A stretch of DNA of 64,000 bases from Planctomycetota bacterium (GTDB lineage: Bacteria > Planctomycetota > B15-G4 > SIAN01): the NCBI GenBank assembly GCA_016795285.1, contig JAEUIC010000013.1:1-64000 (forward strand), given 5' to 3'. The position numbers and the translations under genes are program-made. How positions within the stretch are numbered: position 1 is the first letter of the stretch; every line of letters begins with the position of its first letter. Below the pieces are notes generated by a model. That model was not told the origin of the DNA. It did not search any database and worked only from the letters and a program-made list of their open reading frames with translations. Below are positions 17,766 through 26,674 of the stretch, in pieces.

Positions 17766-18359
17766 ATGCGCACGACTCGGAGCCTCTGCTTCAGCGTCCT
17801 CGCCGCGACCGCGATCGGCTGCGCCGCCCCGGTCGAACCGGTGGCGAGCAGCGAGACCGTGACGCAGCAGGGCGAGATCGAGCGACTGCGAGCCGAGTGC
17901 GCGACGCTCGCCGAGCGCGTGCAGCAGCTCGAAGCGCGCCTTGGACCCGATCTGCGCGCGGGCGTGGTCAACGCGCTGCGCGAGCTCTCCACCATGCAAC
18001 CCGCGATCGCCGCGATCACGCCGCCCGAGCCAGCGTCGAAGATCACGCTGCCGATGGTGATCGCCAGCCTCGCCGACGTCCATCAAGCGATGGCCGCGAA
18101 GATGTGCCTCGTGGTGGGGATCGAGCCGGCGAGCAGCAGCCTCGCGGCGCGATTCGCGCGGGGCGGCGACCTCTCGGCGGAAGCGCGGAATGAACTGATC
18201 GCCGCGCTTTCCAGCATGACCAGCGAGCAGCTGAAGACGCCTGCCGGCAAGGAGCAGTTGCGCGAAGTCGCGGCCGCGAAGCTCGGCGAACTGATCGCGA
18301 AAGCAGACGCTCCGACGCGCGTCGTCGCCGTCTACTTCGACGAGTTCTTGGTGCAGTGA
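17766..18359 (+). CDS. Coiled-coil lipoprotein carried in the inverted-repeat cassette
   Basis: 197 residues. ATG 17766 follows AGGAG at the correct distance. The signal SLCFSVLAATAIGC ends in a lipobox Cys at about residue 19. Residues ~35-60 (EIERLRAECATLAERVQQLE) form a short heptad coiled coil similar to Lpp/YbgF-type trimerisation helices. The remainder is helical (MTSEQLKTPAGKEQLREVAA) and ends YFDEFLVQ. I do not recognise a family. Its position between mirror-image repeat arrays makes it the only cargo gene of the putative element. Codon use matches the host, so there is no sign of recent foreign origin. Confidence 0.75.
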   Translation: MRTTRSLCFSVLAATAIGCAAPVEPVASSETVTQQGEIERLRAECATLAERVQQLEARLGPDLRAGVVNALRELSTMQPAIAAITPPEPASKITLPMVIASLADVHQAMAAKMCLVVGIEPASSSLAARFARGGDLSAEARNELIAALSSMTSEQLKTPAGKEQLREVAAAKLGELIAKADAPTRVVAVYFDEFLVQ

Positions 18360-18394
18360 CGCCAGCGATCGGCGTCCCCGCACGCGCCTGAGCC

Positions 18395-18493
18395 GGACGG
18401 AAACTCCCCGCCACCGGCGTGGACGGAAACTCCCCGCCACCCGGCTCGGAAGAATCAACCCCGGCACCGGGCGGAAGAATCAACCCCGCCACC
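18395..18493 (-). repeat. Right array: four repeat units in inverse orientation
   Basis: Units occupy 18395-18415, 18421-18441, 18447-18468 and 18472-18493, all reading on the minus strand. The two inner ones are the GAGTTTCC type and the two outer ones the TTGATTCTTCC type, mirroring the left array. They lie between the stop of the cassette gene and the stop of the acyl-CoA dehydrogenase gene at 18518. Confidence 0.9.
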
Positions 18494-18517
18494 GGGGTCG
18501 GGCGGCGGCGCGCCGGA

Positions 18518-20410
18518 CTACTTCGGCTTGGTCAGCAGTTCGTGGCAGTCGAGGACGCCCTGCTCGAGCCAGGCGTGGTCGCCGGCGACGATCGACTGGG
18601 CGAGCTGGTAGCTCGCGACGTCGTCGTTGCTCCCGAGCTGCCGGAAGAGCTCGTCGACGCGGCGGCGCGCCGCTCGGCAGAACGAGCTGGCGAGGTCGAT
18701 CGCCTTGCTCGACCGCTCCGGCCCGTTCGCGATGGTCCGCGCGCGCGCGCAGGCGGCCGCCATCGCGGTCAGCTCCGCGCCGATGTCGACGACGCGCGCC
18801 AGCAGCCGCTGCCGCCGCTCGAGCTTCGCGGTGTGGCGCATCATGCAGGCGAAGATCGCCCGCGCGAGCCGGCGCGCGCTCCGCTCGATCCAGCGCACGT
18901 GGCCGGCGAGCGCGCCGTACTCGGCGTACGCCATCGGGTTCATGCCGGCGCCGACCAGCAGCTTCGGCACCCAACCGGCATAGAACTTCGTCGCGTTCCA
19001 GAACGACTTCGCCTTGGCGCCGAAGCTCGACTTCGGGTCGAGCAGCGCCCCCGCCGCGGTGACGTGGGCATCGAGCGCCTCGCGCGCGATGAAGAGGTGC
19101 ATCACCTGCGTCGACCCCTCGACGACGGTGTTGATCCGGAAGTCGCGCAGCAGCCGCTCGACCGGATAGGGGATCTCGCCGCGCGCCTTCAGCGACTGCT
19201 CGGTCTCGTAGCCGCGCCCGCCGCGCACCTGGAAGCACTCGCCGGCCAGGCGCACGCCGTGCTCGGTGTTGAAGAGCTTCGCGATCGCCGCCTCGAGCCG
19301 CACGTCGTGGCCGCCCTGGTCGACGAGCAAGCAGCCGAGGTCGGCGAGCGCCTGCATCGCGAAGAGCGTCGAGGCGAGGTCGGTGATCTTCCCGGCGACC
19401 TCGTCGTGCTTGCCGATCGTCACGCCCCACTGGAAGCGCGTCGCGGCGAAGCGGCGCGCCATCGAGAGCGCCTGCTTCATCCCGCCGACCACGCAGCTCG
19501 GCAGCGTGAGGCGCCCGGTGTTGAGCGTCACCAGCGCGAGCTTCAGTCCCGCCCCCTCCTTCCAGAGCAGGTTCTCGCGCGGGACCTTCACGTCCTTGAA
19601 GCGCAGCACGCCGTTGTAGATGCCGCGCAGGCCGCTGAAGTGGCAGCGGTGCGCCACCTCGACGCCCGGCCACGACCGCTCGACGATGAAGGCGGAGATC
19701 TGCTTCTTCTGGCTGCCGTCGGGCGCGACCTTCGGCGGCGTCTGCGCCATCACGACCAGCAGGTCGGCGATCGTCCCGTTGGTGCACCAGAGCTTCTCGC
19801 CGTTCAGGATCCAGTGGCTCCCGTCGGCCGAGAGCTCGGCGCGCGTCGTCATGTTGGCCGGGTCGGAGCCGGCGCCGTGCTCGGTCAGCGCGAACGCCGA
19901 GATCTCGCCGCGCGCGAGCCGCGGCAAGTAGCGCTTCTTCTGCTCGTCGGTGCCGAACAGCTTCAACGGCTGCGGCACGCCGATCGACTGGTGCGCGGAG
20001 AGGAGCGTCGCGGTGTTGGCGCAGTGCGCGGCGACCATCTCGATGATGCGGTTGTAGGAGCTCTTGGTCAGGCCGAGGCCGCCGTACTCCTTCGGGATCG
20101 TGAGGCCGAACGCGCCGATCTCCTTCAGGCCGGCGATGACGTCGGCCGGCACCTCGCCCTCGCGATCGATCCGCTCGCCGTCGACCTTGGCGACGAGGAA
20201 CGGCTTCAGCTTCTCGAGGAACGCGTCGCATTCGGCGCGCGCGGCGGCCGGCTCGACCGGGAAGGGATCGATGAGGTCCATCCGCAGCCGGCCGAGGAAG
20301 AGCTCCTTCGAGAAGGAGGGCTTCTCCCAGGTCTGCTCGCGCGCGGCCTCGGCCACCGCGCGCGCTTCCGCTTCGCTGGCACCGCCCGGCTGCTTGGTCT
20401 CGCTCGTCAT
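18518..20410 (-). CDS. Long acyl-CoA dehydrogenase (VLCAD/ACAD9-like architecture)
   Basis: About 630 residues from ATG 20410, chosen because GAGG lies five bases upstream; ATG 20422 has no such site. The catalytic core is complete (FALTEHGAGSDPANMTTRAE, AGECFQVRGGRGYETEQSL, NTVVEGSTQVMHLFIAREAL). A ~190-residue helical C-terminal extension follows, as in the membrane-associated very-long-chain and ACAD9 enzymes. The catalytic Glu is not in the usual short-chain position with clear context, so substrate range is open. It is the last gene of the thiolase/hydroxyacyl-CoA dehydrogenase run and probably handles longer acyl chains. Confidence 0.9.
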   Translation of the reverse strand: MTSETKQPGGASEAEARAVAEAAREQTWEKPSFSKELFLGRLRMDLIDPFPVEPAAARAECDAFLEKLKPFLVAKVDGERIDREGEVPADVIAGLKEIGAFGLTIPKEYGGLGLTKSSYNRIIEMVAAHCANTATLLSAHQSIGVPQPLKLFGTDEQKKRYLPRLARGEISAFALTEHGAGSDPANMTTRAELSADGSHWILNGEKLWCTNGTIADLLVVMAQTPPKVAPDGSQKKQISAFIVERSWPGVEVAHRCHFSGLRGIYNGVLRFKDVKVPRENLLWKEGAGLKLALVTLNTGRLTLPSCVVGGMKQALSMARRFAATRFQWGVTIGKHDEVAGKITDLASTLFAMQALADLGCLLVDQGGHDVRLEAAIAKLFNTEHGVRLAGECFQVRGGRGYETEQSLKARGEIPYPVERLLRDFRINTVVEGSTQVMHLFIAREALDAHVTAAGALLDPKSSFGAKAKSFWNATKFYAGWVPKLLVGAGMNPMAYAEYGALAGHVRWIERSARRLARAIFACMMRHTAKLERRQRLLARVVDIGAELTAMAAACARARTIANGPERSSKAIDLASSFCRAARRRVDELFRQLGSNDDVASYQLAQSIVAGDHAWLEQGVLDCHELLTKPK

Positions 20411-20554
20411 GGTCCTCGCCATCGGTCAGGGGGGACGGCGCGGCCCTGTTCCCGGGAGCGCGCGATCGTCCGCAAGCTGCTTCGGCCGCGCGACGGGGGG
20501 CCCCCGTAGGCCGAGCGGCCGAGGCGTGCCAGCGAACGGCGCACCACGACGGTG

Positions 20555-20642
20555 CGGAGTTCGCCGACGGAACGCTCCCGGATCGTTCCGCCGGTGTGCG
20601 GAGTCCGGCGGCGGAACGCTCCCGGATCGGGATGCCGCGGGC
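20555..20642. repeat. Two copies of a hairpin-forming intergenic repeat
   Basis: Copy 1 (about 20555-20593) and copy 2 (about 20596-20642) share the core CGGAACGCTCCCGGATCG. Copy 1 is a near-perfect hairpin: CGGAACG and CGTTCCG flank a nine-base loop, with a further CCG/CGG pair outside. Copy 2 can pair TCCCG with CGGGA around GAT, and GCGGC with GCCGC outside. Related copies are at 32993-33039 and, inside a gene, at 29402-29447. They lie between two acyl-CoA dehydrogenase genes and may end or stabilise transcripts. Confidence 0.75.
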
Positions 20643-20652
20643 GGAGCGCCGC

Positions 20653-21840
20653 TCAGCCGAGCAGCGCGCGCGCCACGACCATCCGCTGCGCCTCGGTGGT
20701 CCCCTCGTAGATCTCGGTGATGCGCGCATCGCGGAAGAGCCGCTCGACGCGGTAATCGCGCGAGTAGCCGGCCGAGCCGTGGATCTGCACGGCGTCGTCG
20801 GCCGCGCGGTTCGAGAGCGTGCTGGCGAACAGCTTGGCCATCGCCGCCTCCTTGCCGCACGGCTCGCCCGCATCGCGCATCCGCGCCGCGCGCCGCGTCA
20901 GCAGCCGCGCCGCATCGATCTGCGTCGCCATGTCGGCGAGCTTCCACTGGATCGCCTGGAACTCGGCGATCGCGCGGCCGAACTGGCGGCGCTCCTGCGC
21001 GTACTTCAGCGACTCGTCGAGGCAGCCCTGCGCGATGCCGAGCGCCTGGCTCGCGATGCCGATCCGCCCGGCATCGAGCGTGTCCATCGCGATGCGGAAC
21101 CCCTTGTCGACCTCGCCCAGCACGTTGGCGGCCGGCACCACGCAGCGATCGAGCACGATCTCGGTGGTCGGCGACGCCCGGATGCCGAGCTTCTGCTCCT
21201 TCTTGCCGACGCTGAGGCCCGGCGTCGTGCGTTCGACGACGAAGCAGGTGACGCCGCGCGAGCGGTGCTCCGCATCGGGCGGCGGCGACGTGCGCGCGAA
21301 GACGAGGTAGAGGCCGGCGTGCGAGCCCGACGTGATCCAGAGCTTCGCGCCGTCGAGCACGAACGAGTCGCCCTGCCGCACCGCCTTGGTCGACTGGTCG
21401 GCGGCGTCGGTGCCGGCGCCCGCTTCGGAGAGGCAGTAGGCGCCGAGCCATTCGCCGCTCGCGAGCTTCGGCAGGAAGCGCTTCTTCTGCTCCTCGTTGC
21501 CGTACTTGGCGATCGGCCCGCAGACCAGCGAGTTGTGCACCGAGAGGGTGACGGCGGTCGCGGGGCAGACGCGCGAGATCTCCTCGACGATCAGCGAGCC
21601 GGCCAGCGTCCCCATCGCCGTGCCACCCTGCGCCTCGGGCACGTTCACCGCCGTGAGGCCGAGCTCGCGCGCCTTCGCGTAGGGCACCTCCGGGAAGCTC
21701 TCGCTCTCGTCGTACTTCGCGGCGTGCGGAGCGACGTGCTCCTTCACGTAGTCGCGGACGGTCTGCTGCAGCAGCTCGAGCTCTTCGGGAAGGTCGGAAG
21801 CCAAGGGGTCGCTCCAAGGCGGGGCGGATGGCGGTGCCAT
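20653..21840 (-). CDS. Acyl-CoA dehydrogenase, butyryl/short-chain type
   Basis: 395 residues, typical length. The FAD/substrate motif is YCLSEAGAGTDAADQSTKA. The C-terminus contains VQIHGSAGYSRDYRVERLFRDA and EIYEGTTEAQR, whose Glu is the catalytic base of short-chain (butyryl-CoA) dehydrogenases. It lies downstream of thiolase and 3-hydroxyacyl-CoA dehydrogenase genes, consistent with the butyryl-CoA to crotonyl-CoA step of beta-oxidation. No enoyl-CoA hydratase gene and no ETF genes are in the window. The ATG at 21840 lacks an obvious Shine-Dalgarno, but the N-terminal residues before ELELLQQTVRDYVKEHV are only a short tail, so the start is nearly fixed. Confidence 0.93.
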   Translation of the reverse strand: MAPPSAPPWSDPLASDLPEELELLQQTVRDYVKEHVAPHAAKYDESESFPEVPYAKARELGLTAVNVPEAQGGTAMGTLAGSLIVEEISRVCPATAVTLSVHNSLVCGPIAKYGNEEQKKRFLPKLASGEWLGAYCLSEAGAGTDAADQSTKAVRQGDSFVLDGAKLWITSGSHAGLYLVFARTSPPPDAEHRSRGVTCFVVERTTPGLSVGKKEQKLGIRASPTTEIVLDRCVVPAANVLGEVDKGFRIAMDTLDAGRIGIASQALGIAQGCLDESLKYAQERRQFGRAIAEFQAIQWKLADMATQIDAARLLTRRAARMRDAGEPCGKEAAMAKLFASTLSNRAADDAVQIHGSAGYSRDYRVERLFRDARITEIYEGTTEAQRMVVARALLG

Positions 21841-21927
21841 CGGCCGCGCGGGGGCGCCACCATTACCAAAGGTCGCGGGGAGGCGTGCCGACGCGCTTCA
21901 CCGGGGCGCGAGCGAAGCCAGCCGCGC

Positions 21928-22416
21928 TCACCTCCAGACGAGGTCGGTGATGAACTCGAGGAAGCCGCGCGCCCCCCGCCACAGGAGCTTCGTGAACCAG
22001 TTCGTCCCGCGCGGGAACCCGTCGTCGTACGTGTCGACCGGATCGTGCGGCGTGCGGGGCGCATCGAGCCAGGGCAGCAGATCGGCCGGCACCAGCAGGC
22101 CGTGGCAGCGGGTGCAGGAGTGGAGCCGCTCGGCGCGGTAGCGATGAGCCGTCAGCGACAGCGTCCCGCACTCGGGGCAGGCGAGCACCGGCGCCCCCGG
22201 CTCGGGCGCGATGCGGCGCAGATGCGGATCGAGCCGCAGCTCCCGGCCCCGCTCCAGCGCGTAGCGGCGCAACCGGCTGCGCTTGAACCAGTGCGCCGAG
22301 CACTTCGCGCAGATCGGCACCGGCACGCCGCGCGCGAGCTCCTGCTCGACGAGCGGGGAACCGTCGAGCGGGCAGGCGGGAGCGCGAGGGGGATCGACCA
22401 TCGAGGCGCGGCTCAC
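21928..22416 (-). CDS. Zinc-ribbon protein
   Basis: 162 residues from GTG 22416, which overlaps the previous stop by four bases (GTGA) and has AGGG upstream; ATG 22401 has no ribosome site. Two zinc-ribbon knuckle pairs are visible: CPLDG then CAKCSAHW (about residues 13-37), and CPECG then CTRCHGLLVPADLLPWL (about 86-115). The C-terminus (WFTKLLWRGARGFLEFITDLVW) is amphipathic and could sit on the membrane. Both halves resemble zf-TFIIB-type domains (CxxC, then LDxCxxCxGLWxD). The function is unknown. It is paired with the next gene, a similar protein. Confidence 0.75.
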   Translation of the reverse strand: MSRASMVDPPRAPACPLDGSPLVEQELARGVPVPICAKCSAHWFKRSRLRRYALERGRELRLDPHLRRIAPEPGAPVLACPECGTLSLTAHRYRAERLHSCTRCHGLLVPADLLPWLDAPRTPHDPVDTYDDGFPRGTNWFTKLLWRGARGFLEFITDLVWR

Positions 22417-22934
22417 CGACCCTGCTCGAAGAGGCGCTTGATGCGCTGGAGGAGCCACACCGGCCAGGGGACGGTGAGCGCGTCGACGAACATCTCGGCC
22501 CCGGCGCCGCCGATCTCCCCCCACGTCGGCACGTCGCGCGGCGGCTCGATCGCCGCGGGCCCCATCGCGTCGGGCGGCAGCGGGCGATCGAGCCGCTGCT
22601 GCAGTTCGGGCGGGACGAAGAGTCCGCGGCAGCGCGCACAACCGCCGAGCCGCGCGCCCTGCCACTCGAGCCACGCCAGCGTCGGCGCGACGCACGCGGG
22701 ACAGCTCGCCGGCGCGGCGACCGCAGCGTGCGTCGCGGAGTCGGGCACGTCGGGCTGCCGGCCGCGCGCCGCGCTCCAGCGCGCGAGCTCGCCGCCGTCG
22801 AACCAGAGCGCGTCGCAATCGCGGCAGCGGTCGAGCTCGATCGCGCCGAATCCCTGCTCGTGGCGCATCGCCGCGCCGTCGCGCGGGCAGCGACGCGGCT
22901 CGTTCGCTCGGCTCCGGTTCGTCTCGCTCGCCAT
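22413..22934 (-). CDS. zf-TFIIB-type zinc-ribbon protein
   Basis: 173 residues from ATG 22934, which has GGAG eight bases upstream. Residues ~15-50 match the TFIIB-like zinc finger: CPRDG, then LDRCRDCDALWFDGGEL. A second copy follows (CPACV, then LGGCARCRGLFVPPELQQRL). The tail ALTVPWPVWLLQRIKRLF is amphipathic, like that of the downstream partner. The two genes look like a duplicated, coupled pair within the beta-oxidation run. They may form a heterodimer, but nothing in the sequence links them to acyl-CoA chemistry. Confidence 0.8.
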   Translation of the reverse strand: MASETNRSRANEPRRCPRDGAAMRHEQGFGAIELDRCRDCDALWFDGGELARWSAARGRQPDVPDSATHAAVAAPASCPACVAPTLAWLEWQGARLGGCARCRGLFVPPELQQRLDRPLPPDAMGPAAIEPPRDVPTWGEIGGAGAEMFVDALTVPWPVWLLQRIKRLFEQGR

Positions 22935-22996
22935 CGGGGGCACTCCGCGGGCCGCAGCAACTGGCGGAGTGCTACGCGGCGCGGCCGCTCCGCCGT

Positions 22997-23863
<867 letters not shown>

Positions 23864-23888
23864 GTTCACCTCGCCTGAAGGGATGCCC

Positions 23889-23910
23889 CGGCGCCGCGCT
23901 CCCGGCGCCG
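23889..23910 (-). terminator. GC-rich hairpin between thiolase and hbd genes
   Basis: Two copies of CGGCGCCG (23889-23896 and 23903-23910) are separated by six bases. The octamer is its own reverse complement, so the copies form an eight-base-pair stem with a six-base loop, 28 bases past the thiolase stop. There is no T run, so it is more likely a processing, stabilising or partial attenuation structure than a full terminator. Confidence 0.35.
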
Positions 23911-23938
23911 CGCCCACTACACCGCGTTCACCGCTCGC

Positions 23939-25120
23939 TCAGCGCTCGACGGCCAGCGCCACGCCGTTGCCGCCGCCGAGGCACAACGACGCGAGCCCCT
24001 GCTTCTTGCCGCTCGCCGCCATCGCGTGCAGCAGCGTCGTCAGCACGCGCGCGCCGCTCGCGCCGATCGGATGGCCCAGAGCGACCGCGCCGCCGTTCAC
24101 GTTGACGCGCGCCGGATCGAAGCCGCACTCGCGCGTGACGGCGATCGCCTGCACGGAGAACGCCTCGTTGAGCTCGATCACCTCGTAGGTGTCGGCCTTG
24201 GCGCCGATCTTCGCGTTCAGCCGCTTCACCGCCTCGACGGGCGCCATCATCACCCACTCGGGCGCCATGCCGCCGGTCGCGTAGCCGCGCACGCGCGCCA
24301 GCACCTTGCAGCCGAGCGCGGCGGCTCGCTTCTCCGACATCACCACCAGCGCCGCGGCGCCGTCGTTGATGGTCGACGCGTTGCCGGCGGTCACCGTGCC
24401 GCCCTCCTTCTTGAAGGCGGGCTTCAGCTTGCCGAGCTTCGCCGCGTCGCTGTCGGCGCGCGGCCCCTCGTCGGCGCTGACCACGAGCGGGTCGCCCTTC
24501 GGCTGCGCCACCTTCACCGGCACGATCTCGGCCGCGAACTTGCCGGCGCCGGCCGCCGCCACCGCCTTCGCGTGCGAGCCGGCGGCGAAGCGATCCTGCT
24601 CCTCGCGGCCGATCGCGTACTTCTCGGCGACCTTCTCGGCGGTCATCCCCATGTGGAAGTCGTTGTAGACGTCCCAGAGGCCGTCCCAGATCATCGCGTC
24701 GATCAGCTTGCCGTGGCCGAGACGCACCCCTTCGCGCGCTTCCGGCAGCAGGTAGGGCGCGCGCGACATGCACTCCATGCCGCCTGCGACGATGCACTCG
24801 GCGTCGCCGGCGCGAATGGCCTGCGCGGCGAGCATCACCGCCTTCAACCCCGAGCCGCACACCTTGTTGATGGTGACCGCCCCGATCGAGTCGGGCAGCC
24901 CCGCGCCGAGCGCCGCCTGGCGCGCCGGGTTCTGGCCGACGCCCGCCTGCAGCACGTGGCCCATGATCACTTCCTCGACCAGCGCCGGGTCGATGCCGGC
25001 GCGCGCGACCGCCTCCTTCACCGCGACGGCGCCGAGCTGCGGCGCGCGCATGGAATTGAACGCCCCCTGGAAACGCCCGATCGGCGTGCGGACGGCGCTG
25101 ACGATGACGGCCTCGGCCAT
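23939..25120 (-). CDS. Acetyl-CoA acetyltransferase (thiolase)
   Basis: 393 residues from ATG 25120 (GGAG eight bases upstream). All thiolase landmarks are present: [12 protein letters not shown] at the N-terminus, [14 protein letters not shown] with the nucleophilic Cys (about residue 88), the [17 protein letters not shown] signature with its catalytic His, and the C-terminal [15 protein letters not shown] containing the second Cys. It condenses two acetyl-CoA or thiolytically cleaves 3-ketoacyl-CoA. With the downstream hbd and short-chain acyl-CoA dehydrogenase it forms most of a butyryl-CoA/beta-oxidation module. It is the first gene of the run. Confidence 0.96.
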   Translation of the reverse strand: MAEAVIVSAVRTPIGRFQGAFNSMRAPQLGAVAVKEAVARAGIDPALVEEVIMGHVLQAGVGQNPARQAALGAGLPDSIGAVTINKVCGSGLKAVMLAAQAIRAGDAECIVAGGMECMSRAPYLLPEAREGVRLGHGKLIDAMIWDGLWDVYNDFHMGMTAEKVAEKYAIGREEQDRFAAGSHAKAVAAAGAGKFAAEIVPVKVAQPKGDPLVVSADEGPRADSDAAKLGKLKPAFKKEGGTVTAGNASTINDGAAALVVMSEKRAAALGCKVLARVRGYATGGMAPEWVMMAPVEAVKRLNAKIGAKADTYEVIELNEAFSVQAIAVTRECGFDPARVNVNGGAVALGHPIGASGARVLTTLLHAMAASGKKQGLASLCLGGGNGVALAVER

Positions 25121-25193
25121 GGCTTCGCTCCGGTGAGGTCGGGGCGCGGCGCTTCGTCGCGCCGTGCCGCGTCGACCGATGGAGCGGCGGACA

Positions 25194-25955
25194 TTACCAG
25201 CGGGTCGCGCTCCGAGGCGGCGCGCCACCGAGTTCGACCGACCCGCGCGCCGCGAATCCGCGCGGCGGCGACGGCACGGCCGCTCGCAGCGGGACCGGCG
25301 CGTACGCGCGATGGCTCGCGAAGGCGAGGAGCCCCATCGCGAAGAAGAGCTCGCCGAGTTCCTGCGCGTCGTTCCGATGGACCAGCGGCGTGTGGTCGGC
25401 GAGGTGGCGCACCTGCATCAGCGCGACGATCAGCCACGGGGTCGCCGCCAGCGGGACCAGCGGCACGCCGGCGCGCCATGCAGCGCGCGCGAACGACGGG
25501 AAGAGGCAGGCGAGCGCGCTGGCGGCCATCAGCAACGCGAGCGTGCCGACCAGCAGCGAGTACTTGAGCTGCTGCAGCCCCTGCAGGTTGTGGAGGTTCA
25601 GCTCGCGCTGCTCGTTCAGTTCCAGCAGCGGCGCGGGCGTGGCGAAGCCGAAGAGGCGCTGTCCCCAGCTGATCTCCTCGCCGACGAAGAGCACCATCAG
25701 CAGCGCGCCGCCGCGCAGCAGCAGGCGCCGGGCACGACCGCAGCCGTCCGGCAGCGGATCGAACGAGCGCCGCGCGAACAGCAGCGCCGCGCCGAAGAAG
25801 GCGAGCGCGGTGGCCGCCTCGATCGGCCCATCCTCCCGACACCAGTCGTGCAACGAGCTCGCTCCCGCGTGGCTCCACGCGATCGCGACGGCCGCGGCGA
25901 GGAAGGCGGCGAGCGGCGGCCAAGGCGAGGTGTCGGTGAGCGGGCGCGTGGGCAT
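25194..25955 (-). CDS. Polytopic membrane protein with EEISWGQR motif
   Basis: 253 residues with about six hydrophobic segments. The segment [18 protein letters not shown], followed by [12 protein letters not shown], is a pattern I associate with an uncharacterised family of bacterial inner-membrane proteins; the acidic pair and Trp lie at the end of a membrane helix. No transport or catalytic function is known to me. The Arg/Pro-rich C-terminal tail is cytoplasmic by charge. The gene points away from the Hsp20-like gene and the thiolase start is 73 bases downstream of its stop. Confidence 0.75.
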   Translation of the reverse strand: MPTRPLTDTSPWPPLAAFLAAAVAIAWSHAGASSLHDWCREDGPIEAATALAFFGAALLFARRSFDPLPDGCGRARRLLLRGGALLMVLFVGEEISWGQRLFGFATPAPLLELNEQRELNLHNLQGLQQLKYSLLVGTLALLMAASALACLFPSFARAAWRAGVPLVPLAATPWLIVALMQVRHLADHTPLVHRNDAQELGELFFAMGLLAFASHRAYAPVPLRAAVPSPPRGFAARGSVELGGAPPRSATRW

Positions 25956-26114
25956 GGAGGGTCCGGCGACGGCGGCGCCAAGCGGCGCTGCGCGTTAGAG
26001 AACACAGGAAGGCGCGCGCGGCCGCCCCGCCGACCGCGCATCGGAAGAGGTTTCGCGCAACGCAGCGATGCGGCTGCGATGCGGTGGCGCAGCGCTGAAG
26101 GGGAGCGTCGCGGG

Positions 26115-26510
26115 CTACGCGTCGGGCGGCACTGCCCGATCGATCGCCACCAGCTCCAAGGCAAGCAGCGCTCCGTCGAAGTGGGCGCGCGCCAGCTCCT
26201 TGTCGAAGCCGGGCGGCACCGGCAGCACCGCGCCGAGCCAGCCGGTCGCCGCCGTCGCGCAGCGCGCGCGCACCAGGAAGGCGTCGTCGAGCTGATCGAT
26301 CTCGATGGCGTTCGCGGCCACGCCCACCAGCACGACGTGCCAGCGGAGCGCGCCGCCATCGAGCTGCCAGGTGGCGGGCGCCTCGTCGAAGAAGGAGTGC
26401 GGCGTGACGCCCGGCGTCCCGGGGAAGTTCTGCGCCAGCGCCGCTGCGACGGCCGCACGCGCCGCGTCGATGGCGCGCCTCACTTGCGCCTGCTCGAAAT
26501 CGTCCGCCAC
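26115..26510 (-). CDS. Small Hsp20/alpha-crystallin-like protein
   Basis: 131 residues from GTG 26510 (GGAG seven bases upstream); the longer frame to 26615 adds low-complexity residues. The pattern LRWHVVLVGVAANAIEIDQL, then a strand AFLVRARC, then LPVPPGFDKELARAHFDGAL and LALELVAI follows the layout of an alpha-crystallin domain. The last part matches the strand where small heat-shock proteins have 'AxxxxGVLxIxLP'. The N-terminal ~40 residues are helical. The assignment is by pattern only, and a different beta-sandwich is possible. It is divergent from aceE. Confidence 0.55.
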   Translation of the reverse strand: MADDFEQAQVRRAIDAARAAVAAALAQNFPGTPGVTPHSFFDEAPATWQLDGGALRWHVVLVGVAANAIEIDQLDDAFLVRARCATAATGWLGAVLPVPPGFDKELARAHFDGALLALELVAIDRAVPPDA

Positions 26511-26674
26511 CCGTCGCTCCTCGCGCGGTGCCGCCGCCCGCCCGCCGCCGCTCGCCGCCCACTCGCCGCCGGCGGCCGCGGCGACGGTTACTATCTCCCG
26601 CCCTCGCCGCAACAAGGAGCCTCGCGACCGGAAGCGCCGGACGGCGGTTCCCCTCGCGAGGAGAGAGACACGGG

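Larger units (their letters stand above)
17325..18493. mobile_element. Putative cassette bounded by ~100-bp terminal inverted repeats
   Basis: The left end (17325-17435) and the reverse complement of the right end (18493-18395) align along their length with one internal length difference of about 12-13 bases. The outermost 47 bases (17325-17371 against 18493-18447) differ at one position. Both ends are built from the same 21-22 bp units at 25-26 bp spacing, in the same order from outside to inside. The interior holds one lipoprotein gene (17766-18359) and its leader. There is no transposase and I see no clear target-site duplication. It could be a non-autonomous element, or two convergent regulatory arrays that became duplicated in inverted orientation. 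Confidence 0.5.
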
